DNA of 64,000 nt from Bacillus massilioanorexius (GTDB lineage: Bacteria; Bacillota; Bacilli; Bacillales; DSM-1321), in contig NZ_CABKRX010000109.1 in assembly GCF_902374955.1 (NCBI RefSeq), forward strand, positions 15,839 to 79,838, written 5' to 3'. Position numbers and translations under genes: made by a program. This document shows, in pieces, positions 54,336 to 63,284 of this stretch. Position 1 is the stretch's first letter. The number at the start of each line of letters is the position of its first letter. Under the pieces are notes generated by a model, which searched no databases, was not told the origin of the DNA, and was given only the letters and a program-made list of their open reading frames with translations.

Positions 54336-54366
54336 AACCTCTTCTTAACAATGGAAGAGGTTTTTT
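54336..54366 (+). terminator. Riboswitch-controlled terminator
   Basis: AACCTCTTC / GAAGAGGTT stem with a 9-nt loop, then TTTT; expected to form when SAM binds the leader. Confidence 0.92.
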
Positions 54367-54436
54367 ATATTGACGTTATCGAGATTGTTTTTATGAACTC
54401 GATGAAGTTAAATTACAATATTTTGAGGTGATTAAT

Positions 54437-55174
54437 ATGTCAAATGAAGTATTACAAGCAATCCAACTACTAAAAGAAAAGAAATGGGTCGATTTAACGC
54501 ATACCTTCGGACCAGAATCTCCACATTTTTCGGCATTCGATGCTGCACAGTTTCAAACATTATTTACTCATGACGATGGATTTTTGGCACAAAGTTTTAA
54601 GTTTGCAGGACAATATGGCACACACATCGATGCCCCAATTCATTTTGTTCGCGGGCAAAGATTCCTAGATGAAATTGATTTAAAGGAATTGATCCTACCT
54701 TTAATTGTTATTGATAAATCAAAAGAGGCAGCTGAGAATAACGACTATGTTTTAACGGTTGAAGATATTCTTCAATTCGAAGAAGTCAATGGAAGAATTA
54801 GTGACGGAAGTTTTGTCGCCTTACGAACAGATTGGAGTAAGCGTTGGCCAGATGAAAAAGCTTTTAATAATAAGGATGAAGAAGGGAATAATCATGCTCC
54901 TGGTTGGTCAGTTGAAGCATTAAAGTTTTTATTCGAAGAGAGACAGATTAAAGCTATTGGACATGAAACATTTGATACAGATGCAAGTGTTGATTTTCAA
55001 AAAAATGGAGTACTATTAGCCGAGTATTATGTACTTGATCAAGATACATATCAAATTGAATTATTAAAGAATTTGGATCAATTACCACCAAAAGGTGCTG
55101 TTATTGTGAATATTGTTCCAAAGCCTGAAAAAGCATCTGGTTTTCCTGTAAGATCTTTCGCTATCCTACCTTAA
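54437..55174 (+). CDS. Cyclase-family (PF04199, kynurenine formamidase-like) hydrolase under SAM riboswitch control
   Basis: 245 residues from ATG 54437 (GAGGTG at 6 nt). Motifs WVDLTHTFGPESPHF, QYGTHIDAPIHFVRG (H-x-D-x-P-x-H metal site), GSFVALRTDWSKRW and IKAIGHETFDTDAS match metal-dependent formamidase/isatin-hydrolase-type proteins. A secreted role is unlikely (no signal peptide). The leader shows that it is expressed when SAM is low, so a role in sulfur, methionine or methyl-group metabolism is expected; no such role is established for this fold to my knowledge. It is the only gene before the next terminator. Confidence 0.88.
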   Translation: MSNEVLQAIQLLKEKKWVDLTHTFGPESPHFSAFDAAQFQTLFTHDDGFLAQSFKFAGQYGTHIDAPIHFVRGQRFLDEIDLKELILPLIVIDKSKEAAENNDYVLTVEDILQFEEVNGRISDGSFVALRTDWSKRWPDEKAFNNKDEEGNNHAPGWSVEALKFLFEERQIKAIGHETFDTDASVDFQKNGVLLAEYYVLDQDTYQIELLKNLDQLPPKGAVIVNIVPKPEKASGFPVRSFAILP

Positions 55175-55218
55175 TTATGGATACATATGCTTTCCATAAA
55201 AGAGGAATGATAATAGTG

Positions 55219-55305
55219 ATGAACGTTAGAGAAAAAGAAAGAATTCTTTATCAAAACAGTCAAATAGAAAGAGAGTTAGTGAAGTTTTATCATATTCGTA
55301 ATTGA
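55219..55305 (+). CDS. Possible 28-residue peptide
   Basis: ATG with AGAGGAA upstream opens MNVREKERILYQNSQIEREL and ends KFYHIRN. Highly charged, helical. It may be a real small gene downstream of the riboswitch gene or chance. Confidence 0.25.
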   Translation: MNVREKERILYQNSQIERELVKFYHIRN

Positions 55306-55340
55306 TTGAATATGGATAGAATGATAATTTATAAATTTAG

Positions 55341-55388
55341 AAGGCATCACAAAAGCTGATTGATAGTTTTTATGATGCCTTTTATATT
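55341..55388 (+). terminator. Terminator
   Basis: AAGGCATCA / TGATGCCTT stem with a long loop and TTTTATATTTTT tail. The following stretch 55389-55766 contains no gene; about 55500-55615 is richer in G+C and may be an old repeat. Confidence 0.75.
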
Positions 55389-55766
55389 TTTATGACGAAG
55401 TAGTTATAAGTAGGGGAATGCTTGGTAAATCGAAAATAACAAATGTCAGTATTGTAGTTTGCTTTTGTAATACATTAATCCTGATTTTTAGCAAGAATTG
55501 ATTGAGTGGTTCCATGAGACTCATTCGGAAGAATTGAGAGTGACAAGGCCGCAAAATGGGGAACGAGCAAGGAAGCTTGGCATTCGGCGGCAGTAAGTGA
55601 ACAGAATGGATTCTTTTAACACTGTGATATTGAAAACAGCTTTACATTAAAAAAGTTTTTATTATTTTTATTAGGGTAATATTTGAGAATATAACATTTA
55701 AGAGCTATAGTAGATGTGATAATTATTTTGAAAATTCATCTTTGTAAATGGATGGAGGTACTGAAC

Positions 55767-56291
55767 TTGAAAGATATTATTTTGATTCTTTTATTACAAC
55801 TTATTTATGTACCTTGTTTTACGTTGCGTACGATATTTTTAGTGAAAAATCTGACCATTCCAGCATCAATATTAGGTTTTATGGAAGCTTTAATATACGT
55901 ATTTGGACTTTCAATTGTTTTTAATGGTAACCAAAGCTTTGCGGGGTTGCTTGTGTATGCACTTGGATTTGGAATGGGTATTTTAATAGGTACAAAGATT
56001 GAACAAAAATTAGCCATTGGCTATACGACTTTCAATGTGAATCTACCTCAAAAAAATGAAGAACTGATTCAAGACCTTCGGCAGGCTGGTTATGGTGTGA
56101 CTGTCTTTAAGGGTGAAGGAATGACAAGTGTTCGATATAAATTAGAAATACTAACAAAAAGAAATTTAGAAGCAGATTTAATTAAAATAATAGAAGAGTA
56201 TGAACCAAATGCATTTGTAATCTCATATGAACCAAGAAGATTTATTGGTGGTTATATATTGAAAAATATGAAAAAAAGAAAAATGAAATAA
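55767..56291 (+). CDS. YebE-like UPF0316 membrane protein (DUF2179/DUF5698)
   Basis: 174 residues from TTG 55767; GGAGG lies 8 nt upstream and would be inside the coding region if the ATG at 55752 were used. Three membrane helices (LKDIILILLLQLIYVPCFTL, ASILGFMEALIYVFGLSIVF, FAGLLVYALGFGMGILIGT), then a cytosolic DUF2179 domain (QAGYGVTVFKGEGM, about residues 105-165). DUF2179 domains are thought to bind ligands or proteins; the role of this family is unknown. Confidence 0.85.
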   Translation: MKDIILILLLQLIYVPCFTLRTIFLVKNLTIPASILGFMEALIYVFGLSIVFNGNQSFAGLLVYALGFGMGILIGTKIEQKLAIGYTTFNVNLPQKNEELIQDLRQAGYGVTVFKGEGMTSVRYKLEILTKRNLEADLIKIIEEYEPNAFVISYEPRRFIGGYILKNMKKRKMK

Positions 56292-56396
56292 CTTTGAAAA
56301 TGTTATACGAATGCTAAATATATAGTGAACAGCTTATTGAATTAGATTTGCAGGAGGTTCTTTAGAAGAATTTCGTAACTAATGGAGGAGCTCATC

Positions 56397-56699
56397 ATGA
56401 TTAGTAGTATCTTAACGATTTCAAGTGTACATCTAACGATAGAATCATATAAATGGCTAAATAATCAAATACCATTATCAGATAAAGGGGAGAAAGACGT
56501 AAGCGTATACAAAAAGGCGCAAGATGGTTGGTTTATTCCAGTGGATGATAAAGTATTTAGTGAGAGAATTAAAAGTAGTACTTCGATACCTTTAGAATTC
56601 TGTGATGTTTATCAGTATGCACTGAAGAATAACTGTAGTTGGATATTAATAGATCGTAATGAAGATATAATTGAAGATTTACCAAAATATCAAGATTAA
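56397..56699 (+). CDS. Small DUF5983-like protein, paralogue 2
   Basis: 100 residues from ATG 56397 (GGAGGAG at 6 nt). Aligns along its length with the protein at 41298: ILTISSVHLTIESYKWLNNQ, DVSVYKKAQDGWFIPVDD, SIPLEFCDVYQYALKNNCSW and ILIDRNEDIIEDLPKYQ. Roughly half the residues are identical by eye. Soluble, alone, with its own terminator. Confidence 0.7.
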   Translation: MISSILTISSVHLTIESYKWLNNQIPLSDKGEKDVSVYKKAQDGWFIPVDDKVFSERIKSSTSIPLEFCDVYQYALKNNCSWILIDRNEDIIEDLPKYQD

Positions 56700-56707
56700 A
56701 TGAGAAT

Positions 56708-56739
56708 GGCTGCTCAGCAAATGGAGCAGCCTTTTTTTT
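56708..56739 (+). terminator. Terminator of paralogue 2
   Basis: GGCTGCTC / GAGCAGCC stem, 8-nt loop, eight T. Confidence 0.92.
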
Positions 56740-56946
56740 ATTTTGTAAAAAAAGGTAATTGTATAAGCTTTTAGAATGATTTTTTGCTATTTTAAGGCAA
56801 TAACTGAAAAATATTCAAGAATATCTGTTTGGGAAAATTTGAATAGGGTATAAGTGGAATCATTAGCCTTCGAATTTCAAATGTAAATACTGATGTAAAG
56901 AACATTTGTAAAATCGATTGATCATTTTTTTATAGGAGGAAAAGGG

Positions 56947-58092
56947 ATGCTGAAATTTGAAAATGTTTCAAAAGTATACGGCGGCGGAAAGAGAGCGGTC
57001 GATCATATTAGTTTTGATATTAAAAAAGGGGAATTCATTGTTTTTATTGGACCAAGTGGCTGTGGTAAAACAACAACGATGAAAATGATAAATCGATTAA
57101 TTAAGCCGACAGAAGGAAAGATATTAATAAATGGACAAGATGTTATGAAAAAAGATGTTGTTGAATTGAGACGTTCGATTGGCTATGTCATTCAACAAAT
57201 TGGTCTTTTCCCTCATATGACTATTCGTGAAAATATAGCTTTAGTTCCAAAGCTATTAAAGTGGCCCGAAACTGAAAGAAGTGCTCGAGCTGAAGAATTA
57301 TTACAGTTAGTCAATATGCCACCTGAATATCTTAATCGTTACCCATTTGAGTTAAGTGGTGGACAACAGCAGCGTATAGGAGTTCTTAGAGCTTTAGCAG
57401 TGGAACCACCATTAATTCTAATGGATGAGCCCTTTGGAGCACTAGACCCTATTACGAGGGATTCATTACAACAAGAATTTAAACATTTACAAAGGAAGTT
57501 AGGTAAGACCATTATTTTTGTTACCCATGATATTGATGAAGCACTAAAATTAGCAGACCGAATTTTCATCTTGCGAAATGGACAAATTGTACAACAAGGC
57601 ACTCCAAATGAAATATTATTGAATCCAGCAAATGAATTTGTTGAAGACTTTATTGGAAAGGAACGTTTAACTCAAGCAAGACAAAATATCCAAACAGTTG
57701 GACAAATTATGTTACATGATCCTGTTACTATCCAAAAAAATGCACTACTATCAGATGCGATTAGATTAATGAGAAAGCGTAGAGTCGATTCATTATTAGT
57801 GATTGATAGTAAGAATAGTTTAGTAGGTTATTTAAATGTTGAATTGATAGAGCGTGAACGCAATATGGAAAAAGTAGTGTTTGAAGTAATGGAAACCAAT
57901 ATTCATTTAGCTTACGAGGATACACTATTACGCGATGCTACTCGCGAAATATCTATACATAATCTAAAGTATTTACCAGTTGTCGATAGTGAAAATCATC
58001 TTATAGGCATTTTAACAAAAACGAATCTAGTTGATGCCATCTATGAGTCTATTTGGGGTAATGAAGAACTCCAAGAAAGCATCATAGAGTAG
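56947..58092 (+). CDS. opuCA: Osmoprotectant ABC transporter ATPase with CBS domains (OpuCA-like)
   Basis: 381 residues, ATG with TATAGGAGG. Walker A GPSGCGKTT, signature LSGGQQQR, Walker B LILMDEPFGALDP, H-loop VTHDIDEAL. The C-terminal about 130 residues hold two CBS domains (IMLHDPVTIQKNALLSDAIR; VMETNIHLAYEDTLLRDATR), which in OpuA/OpuC sense ionic strength or cyclic di-AMP. First gene of an ATPase-permease-binding protein-permease operon, the opuC order. Confidence 0.92.
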   Translation: MLKFENVSKVYGGGKRAVDHISFDIKKGEFIVFIGPSGCGKTTTMKMINRLIKPTEGKILINGQDVMKKDVVELRRSIGYVIQQIGLFPHMTIRENIALVPKLLKWPETERSARAEELLQLVNMPPEYLNRYPFELSGGQQQRIGVLRALAVEPPLILMDEPFGALDPITRDSLQQEFKHLQRKLGKTIIFVTHDIDEALKLADRIFILRNGQIVQQGTPNEILLNPANEFVEDFIGKERLTQARQNIQTVGQIMLHDPVTIQKNALLSDAIRLMRKRRVDSLLVIDSKNSLVGYLNVELIERERNMEKVVFEVMETNIHLAYEDTLLRDATREISIHNLKYLPVVDSENHLIGILTKTNLVDAIYESIWGNEELQESIIE

Positions 58093-58104
58093 GGGGGAGA
58101 TGAT

Positions 58105-58758
58105 ATGGATACTATTGTAGATTTTTTTTCAGTATATGGTTCACAACTTATCGTTAAATCTGGTGAGCATTTATTTATTTCCTTTGCTGCTTTGCTTCTA
58201 GGAATACTTGTTGCGGTTCCATTAGGGGTTTGGCTAGCTAACAAAGATAAGATAGCTGGAGTTATTATTGGAATAGCTAGTATTGTCCAAACTTTTCCGA
58301 GTTTAGCTATTCTGGCGTTTTTTATACCATTACTAGGTATCGGGAAATTTCCAGCAATTGTCGCGCTATTTTGCTATTCTGTCTTACCTATTTTACGAAA
58401 TACATATATCGGAGTAAAAGGTGTTAATAAAGATTTATTAGAAGCAGCACGAGGAATGGGAATGAACCAAAGAGAACGAGTTTTTCATGTGCAATTACCT
58501 CTATCCATTCCTGTTATTATGGCGGGTATTCGAGTTTCTGGCGTGTATTTAATTGGATGGGCTACGCTAGCTTCTTTTATCGGTGGTGGTGGCCTCGGAG
58601 ATTTTATCTTTGATGGTTTAAATTTATTTAGAACAGATTTGGTACTCGGTGGGGCTATACCGGTTACGATTCTAGCCCTCGCATTAGATTTAATTCTTAC
58701 TCGCTTTGAAAATAAAGTTACACCAAAAGGGATTAGGAAACAAAGGGAAATGGCGTAA
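58105..58758 (+). CDS. opuCB: Osmoprotectant ABC permease (OpuCB-like)
   Basis: 217 residues, six membrane helices. IVQTFPSLAILAFFIPLLGI and the coupling loop EAARGMGMNQRERVFHVQLP (EAA motif) followed by GGGGLGDFIFDG are typical of the ProW/OpuCB family. Starts 12 bp after opuCA with GGGGGAG. Confidence 0.92.
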   Translation: MDTIVDFFSVYGSQLIVKSGEHLFISFAALLLGILVAVPLGVWLANKDKIAGVIIGIASIVQTFPSLAILAFFIPLLGIGKFPAIVALFCYSVLPILRNTYIGVKGVNKDLLEAARGMGMNQRERVFHVQLPLSIPVIMAGIRVSGVYLIGWATLASFIGGGGLGDFIFDGLNLFRTDLVLGGAIPVTILALALDLILTRFENKVTPKGIRKQREMA

Positions 58759-58777
58759 GACGAGGAGAGAATGGACT

Positions 58778-59689
58778 ATGATTAGTAAAATGAAGAAATG
58801 GATTTTTATGATTGGATCAATTGTAATCGTATCAGGCTGTTCATTACCAGGACTTGGAGGGGGGAGTGATGACACGATTAAAGTAGCGACTGTCACGACA
58901 ACTGAAACGGCTATATTAGGGAATATTATTAAATTAATGATAGAAAAAAATACAGATTTGCACGTGGAATTAGTGGAAAACTTAGGATCTTCTGTCGTTC
59001 AGCATCAAGCTTTAACAGATGGACAGGTTGATATAACAGCTGCAAGGTATACAGGAACAGATCTAGCGGGTGCTCTTGGCATGGAACCTGTTAAAGATCC
59101 AGATAAAGCTCTTGCAATCGTACAAAAAGAATTTAAAGAACGTTTTCAGCAGAAATGGTATGATTCTTATGGTTTTGCCAATACATATGCGTTAACGGTT
59201 ACACAAGAATTAGCAAAAAAAGAAAATTTGAAAACAGTCTCTGACTTAGAAAATATTTCTAACCAATTAAAATTAGGAGTAGATAATTCTTGGTTGAATC
59301 GTAAGGGTGATGGTTATCCTGGGTTTGTGCAGGACTATGGATTTGAATTTGAAAAAGCCTTCCCTATGCAATTAGGTCTCGTTTATCAAGCGGTTAAAAA
59401 TGGAAAAATGGATGTGGTATTGGCGTATAGTACGGATGGACGATTAAAAGCATTTAATTTAAAAACTTTGAAAGACGATAAACAATTTTTCCCACCATAC
59501 GATTGTTCACCAGTAATTCGTGAAGATGTATTGAAGAAGCATCCAGAATTAGATGATATTCTACAATCGTTAGTTGGAAAAATAGATAATGAGATGATAA
59601 CGGAATTAAATTATCAAGCGGATGTTAAGAAAAAAGAGCCAGCTACCGTAGCGAAAGAATTTTTGGAGAAACATCATTATTTTGAATGA
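58778..59689 (+). CDS. opuCC: Osmoprotectant-binding lipoprotein (OpuCC-like)
   Basis: 303 residues from ATG 58778 (GAGGAGAG at about 9 nt). Lipoprotein signal ending VSGC, then the OpuAC/ProX-like fold: IKVATVTTTETAILGNIIKL, VQHQALTDGQVDITAARYTG and PYDCSPVIREDVLKKHP. It captures quaternary ammonium compounds such as carnitine, choline-O-sulfate or glycine betaine and delivers them to the two permeases. Exact specificity is not readable here. Confidence 0.92.
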   Translation: MISKMKKWIFMIGSIVIVSGCSLPGLGGGSDDTIKVATVTTTETAILGNIIKLMIEKNTDLHVELVENLGSSVVQHQALTDGQVDITAARYTGTDLAGALGMEPVKDPDKALAIVQKEFKERFQQKWYDSYGFANTYALTVTQELAKKENLKTVSDLENISNQLKLGVDNSWLNRKGDGYPGFVQDYGFEFEKAFPMQLGLVYQAVKNGKMDVVLAYSTDGRLKAFNLKTLKDDKQFFPPYDCSPVIREDVLKKHPELDDILQSLVGKIDNEMITELNYQADVKKKEPATVAKEFLEKHHYFE

Positions 59690-59712
59690 ACAATTAGAAA
59701 TGGGGATTTAAT

Positions 59713-60393
59713 ATGGATACAATAAAAGAATTGTTTGTTTACTATATTCAAAATTCCGAATATGTATTTGGACAATTTATTAGGCATTTATTGATGTCGA
59801 TTTATGGTGTGCTTTTTGCTGCACTCGTCGGAATTCCAGTAGGAATACTGATTGCTAGATATAAAAAATTGAGTAATTGGGTGTTGTCGTTTACAAACAT
59901 TATTCAAACGATACCCGCTTTAGCCATGTTGGCTGTATTAATGCTAGTGATGGGGCTAGGAGCAAATACTGTTATTATGAGTTTGTTTCTTTATTCTTTA
60001 TTGCCCATTATTAAGAATACATATATCGGTATAAAAGGAGTAGATAAATCCATTTTAGATTCAGGTACGGCAATGGGAATGACAAGATTTCAATTACTAT
60101 ACATGGTTCAATTACCACTGTCTATTTCAGTGATCATGGCCGGAATCCGTAATGCCTTAGTAATAGCTATTGGTGTGGCAACTATTGGTTCCTTTATTGG
60201 TGGTGGCGGTTTAGGGGACATTATCATTCGTGGTACTAATGTTACTGATGGTGGTGCCATTATATTGGCTGGAGCGATTCCGACTGCTGTAATGGCTGTA
60301 ATGGCTGATTTAATTATGGGGAAAATTGAGAAATCATTGTCACCGGCAAATAATAAGAAACTAAATGGAAATGTAAAAATACTAGAAAACTAA
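59713..60393 (+). CDS. opuCD: Osmoprotectant ABC permease (OpuCD-like)
   Basis: 226 residues, six membrane helices. IIQTIPALAMLAVLMLVMGL, DSGTAMGMTRFQLLYMVQLP (EAA-type loop) and GGGGLGDIIIRGTN. Partner of OpuCB in the heterodimeric membrane channel. Confidence 0.92.
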   Translation: MDTIKELFVYYIQNSEYVFGQFIRHLLMSIYGVLFAALVGIPVGILIARYKKLSNWVLSFTNIIQTIPALAMLAVLMLVMGLGANTVIMSLFLYSLLPIIKNTYIGIKGVDKSILDSGTAMGMTRFQLLYMVQLPLSISVIMAGIRNALVIAIGVATIGSFIGGGGLGDIIIRGTNVTDGGAIILAGAIPTAVMAVMADLIMGKIEKSLSPANNKKLNGNVKILEN

Positions 60394-60425
60394 TGTAAGC
60401 CATTTCTATAATATTAAATTTTTTT

Positions 60426-60471
60426 AAAAAAGGAGTATATCTAAACCATTTTTAGATATACTCCTTTTTTT
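60426..60471 (+). terminator. Terminator of the opuC operon
   Basis: A perfect 20-bp stem (AAAAAAGGAGTATATCTAAA and its complement), 5-nt loop, T-run. Confidence 0.95.
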
Positions 60472-60659
60472 CATTGAATAATGAAAGCGATAGTCAAATA
60501 CATATGGCTGATGTTGTCGAATTTTATGAGCTTTTAGCTGTATTTTGGAGAACTTGTAGGATTAGAGAGTGGATTGTAAAAATAGGGAAAATGTTGTATT
60601 ATTATTAAATGCCTAAAAGTAGAATCGCACTTGAACTTTAGTAAAGGAGTAAGTTTAAT

Positions 60660-62099
60660 TTGATTTTTAACACATTTGAATTCATCTTTTTATTTCTACC
60701 AATCACCTTTATTCTTTATTTTATTATTAATAAATTTAATTTTACTGTCGCTAAATTATTTCTTGTCTTAGCCTCTTTGTTTTTCTATGCTTATTGGAAT
60801 CCAAATTATTTGTATATTATCCTTTTATCACTAGTAATCAACTTTGTACTATCAAGGTACATTGTGAATGAACGGAATTCATTTAGGAAAACAGTTTTAA
60901 CTTTAGGAATTTTATTTAATGTTGGTTTACTAGGTTTCTATAAATATTTTGACTTTGTAGTGACTAACATTAATGCTGTTTTTTCTACGAATATTTCATT
61001 GTTACATTTGTTATTACCTTTAGCTATTAGTTTTTATACATTTCAACAGATTGCTTATTTAGTAGATTCATATCGTTTAGAAACAAAAAATTATACATTT
61101 TTTGATTATGCATTGTTTGTAACGTTCTTCCCTCAATTAATTGCAGGCCCAATCGTTCATCATGATGATGTAATGGATCAATTTAAAAATAGCGTTATTA
61201 GTAAATTAAACTATAAAAATATAGCACTTGGTTTATTTATTTTCTCAATCGGTATGTTTAAAAAGGTTGCTATAGCCGATTATTTTGCTGTTTTTGCTAG
61301 TAGTGGATATAGAGTTTCAGAATCCCTTACCTTTATTGATGCATGGATTACATCGTTATCTTACACGATTCAGCTATATTTTGATTTTAGCGGTTATTCA
61401 GATATGGCGATTGGATTGGCGCTGTTGTTTAATATTAAATTGCCAAGAAACTTTAACTCTCCATATAAAGCATTAAGTATTCAAGATTTTTGGCGAAGAT
61501 GGCATATTACTTTATCGGCATTTTTGACGAAATACATTTATATTCCTTTAGGTGGAAATCGTAAAGGAGCAGTACGAACGTATATTAATATATTAATTAT
61601 CTTTTTTGTTAGTGGTTTTTGGCATGGAGCTGGTTGGACCTTTGTTTTATGGGGAATTGCGCATGGTGTTGCAAGTGTCATAAATCGTTTTTGGTCAAGA
61701 GCTGGTTTTAAATTGCCAAAATGGTTGGCATGGTTTATCACATTCCAATTTGTGAATGCAGCTTGGGTATTATTTAGAGCACCTTCACTTGATGTGGCTG
61801 TAAACGTCTATAAAGGTATGCTAGGACTAAATGGATTCATGATTCCGCAACAAGTCCAGGATTTATTTAATACAAGCTTTGGCTTACCAGTTTATGCATT
61901 TAGTTTAGCTGATAATTTCATATATCTTGTTGTATTAATGATTATTACATTTGCCATTGCCTTCTTTGCAAAAAATTCATTAGAGTTAGGACAACGATTT
62001 AAGCCTAATTTTGTTACAGCAATGTTCTGTTGTGTATTATTCATTTATACATTTTTTAAATTTCAACATGTTACAGAATTTTTATACTTTAATTTCTAA
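60660..62099 (+). CDS. MBOAT-family O-acyltransferase (AlgI/PatA/DltB-like)
   Basis: 479 residues, TTG start with AAAGGAGT. About eleven membrane helices. MBOAT marks: YTFQQIAYLVDSYR, LIAGPIVHHDDV, YFDFSGYSDMAIGLALLF, DFWRRWHITLS (conserved His) and VSGFWHGAGWTFVLWGIAHG with the active-site His. It moves acyl groups (acetyl in AlgI/PatA) across the membrane for sugar or wall modification. Together with the next gene, an SGNH-like partner, it forms an acylation pair; dltA and dltC are not present, so D-alanylation is unlikely. Confidence 0.92.
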   Translation: MIFNTFEFIFLFLPITFILYFIINKFNFTVAKLFLVLASLFFYAYWNPNYLYIILLSLVINFVLSRYIVNERNSFRKTVLTLGILFNVGLLGFYKYFDFVVTNINAVFSTNISLLHLLLPLAISFYTFQQIAYLVDSYRLETKNYTFFDYALFVTFFPQLIAGPIVHHDDVMDQFKNSVISKLNYKNIALGLFIFSIGMFKKVAIADYFAVFASSGYRVSESLTFIDAWITSLSYTIQLYFDFSGYSDMAIGLALLFNIKLPRNFNSPYKALSIQDFWRRWHITLSAFLTKYIYIPLGGNRKGAVRTYINILIIFFVSGFWHGAGWTFVLWGIAHGVASVINRFWSRAGFKLPKWLAWFITFQFVNAAWVLFRAPSLDVAVNVYKGMLGLNGFMIPQQVQDLFNTSFGLPVYAFSLADNFIYLVVLMIITFAIAFFAKNSLELGQRFKPNFVTAMFCCVLFIYTFFKFQHVTEFLYFNF

Positions 62100-62110
62100 G
62101 GTGAGAATAC

Positions 62111-63169
62111 ATGAATTATAAAACTTTTAGTATTACTGTTATATCTGTTGTAACTGCTATTACTATTGCAATAGGTTCATTCATATATTATATCGATCCT
62201 TTATGGTTATTTAGTTCATCTAACGATTATAATGATGTTCAGGTAGCAATGAATGAAAGACAACAAAAAATGAACCATATAAAGTTTCAACCTTTTGATT
62301 ATGATACGTTATTGTTAGGAAGTAGTCGTTCTACTTATATCAATCAGCACGATTTTGAAGGTATGAATGTTTATAATTTTGCAGTTAGTAATATGTCAGT
62401 CCGAGAATACAATGCTTTTATTGATTTTGCTAAAAAGAAAAGAGGCAAGGAATTTGACACGATTATTATTGGTTTAGATTTCTTTAAATCAAGTGTTGAC
62501 CAAAGTAACGTGGCAGGTTCTTTAGCAGGCTATGAGCAACAAATTAGTGATCCTTTATTTCGAGTAAAAAGCTTTTTCTCATGGGATACTCTACAATATG
62601 CGATTGATAATTTTAAAATCTCATACAAAGATACGCCGATATATATGAGAAATTATAATCGTGAAAATGTTGCAGTTGCTAAAGTAGATGATATAGAAAC
62701 AATTAAACGAGAAACTTCTACTAAGATTGATAAATTTAAAGAAGTTTTTTATGGAAAGACCTATCAATATAATAAAGAGTATCCAAACTATTTACAGGCG
62801 TTAGTGGATAATAATCCAAATACTAAATTTATTATTTTTACTACGCCGATTTCAACTCCTTTATTTGAAGCATTAGTAGAGATGGATCGCTTAGATGATT
62901 ATAATAAATGGCTTAAAGATGTCGTTTCTGTTTTTGGAGAGGTACATAACTACATGTATCCAAATAGTGTAACGAACGACATTTCTAATTATTTTGATGG
63001 CCATCATTTCTATCCTAAGGTGGGGACATTAATTGCCAAATCAATAAGTGGAGTGCCATTAAAAGATCATTCTGATTTTGGACAAGTCGTTAATTCGAAA
63101 AATATAAATGAGCATTTAGAAATGGTTAAAAAATTAAGTGAACAGTCTTATGAAGGTATTTTAGAATAG
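62111..63169 (+). CDS. SGNH-like partner of the MBOAT acyltransferase (AlgX/PatB/DltD-type role)
   Basis: 352 residues. One N-terminal membrane helix (TVISVVTAITIAIGSFIYY), rest extracellular. Serine in LLLGSSRSTYI (GxSR box I), VYNFAVSNMSVREY, and the C-terminal D-x-x-H pair in YFDGHHFYP form a likely catalytic triad. Such proteins take the acyl group offered by the MBOAT protein and transfer it to a polysaccharide. 11 bp separates it from the MBOAT gene. The target polymer is unknown. Confidence 0.85.
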   Translation: MNYKTFSITVISVVTAITIAIGSFIYYIDPLWLFSSSNDYNDVQVAMNERQQKMNHIKFQPFDYDTLLLGSSRSTYINQHDFEGMNVYNFAVSNMSVREYNAFIDFAKKKRGKEFDTIIIGLDFFKSSVDQSNVAGSLAGYEQQISDPLFRVKSFFSWDTLQYAIDNFKISYKDTPIYMRNYNRENVAVAKVDDIETIKRETSTKIDKFKEVFYGKTYQYNKEYPNYLQALVDNNPNTKFIIFTTPISTPLFEALVEMDRLDDYNKWLKDVVSVFGEVHNYMYPNSVTNDISNYFDGHHFYPKVGTLIAKSISGVPLKDHSDFGQVVNSKNINEHLEMVKKLSEQSYEGILE

Positions 63170-63284
63170 GAAGACCTTAAATAGAAAATAAGAGCGTTCT
63201 ATCAAATGATACAGTTACTGTTTATCAGAGTAACAATAGGGTATAGAAATTAATAATATTATTAGTTTTTATGAGGTGAACATC

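Noticed and set aside
60660..63169. dlt operon (D-alanylation of teichoic acid)
   Set aside because: No dltA or dltC nearby, and the MBOAT and SGNH proteins look closer to the AlgI/PatA-PatB type arrangement.
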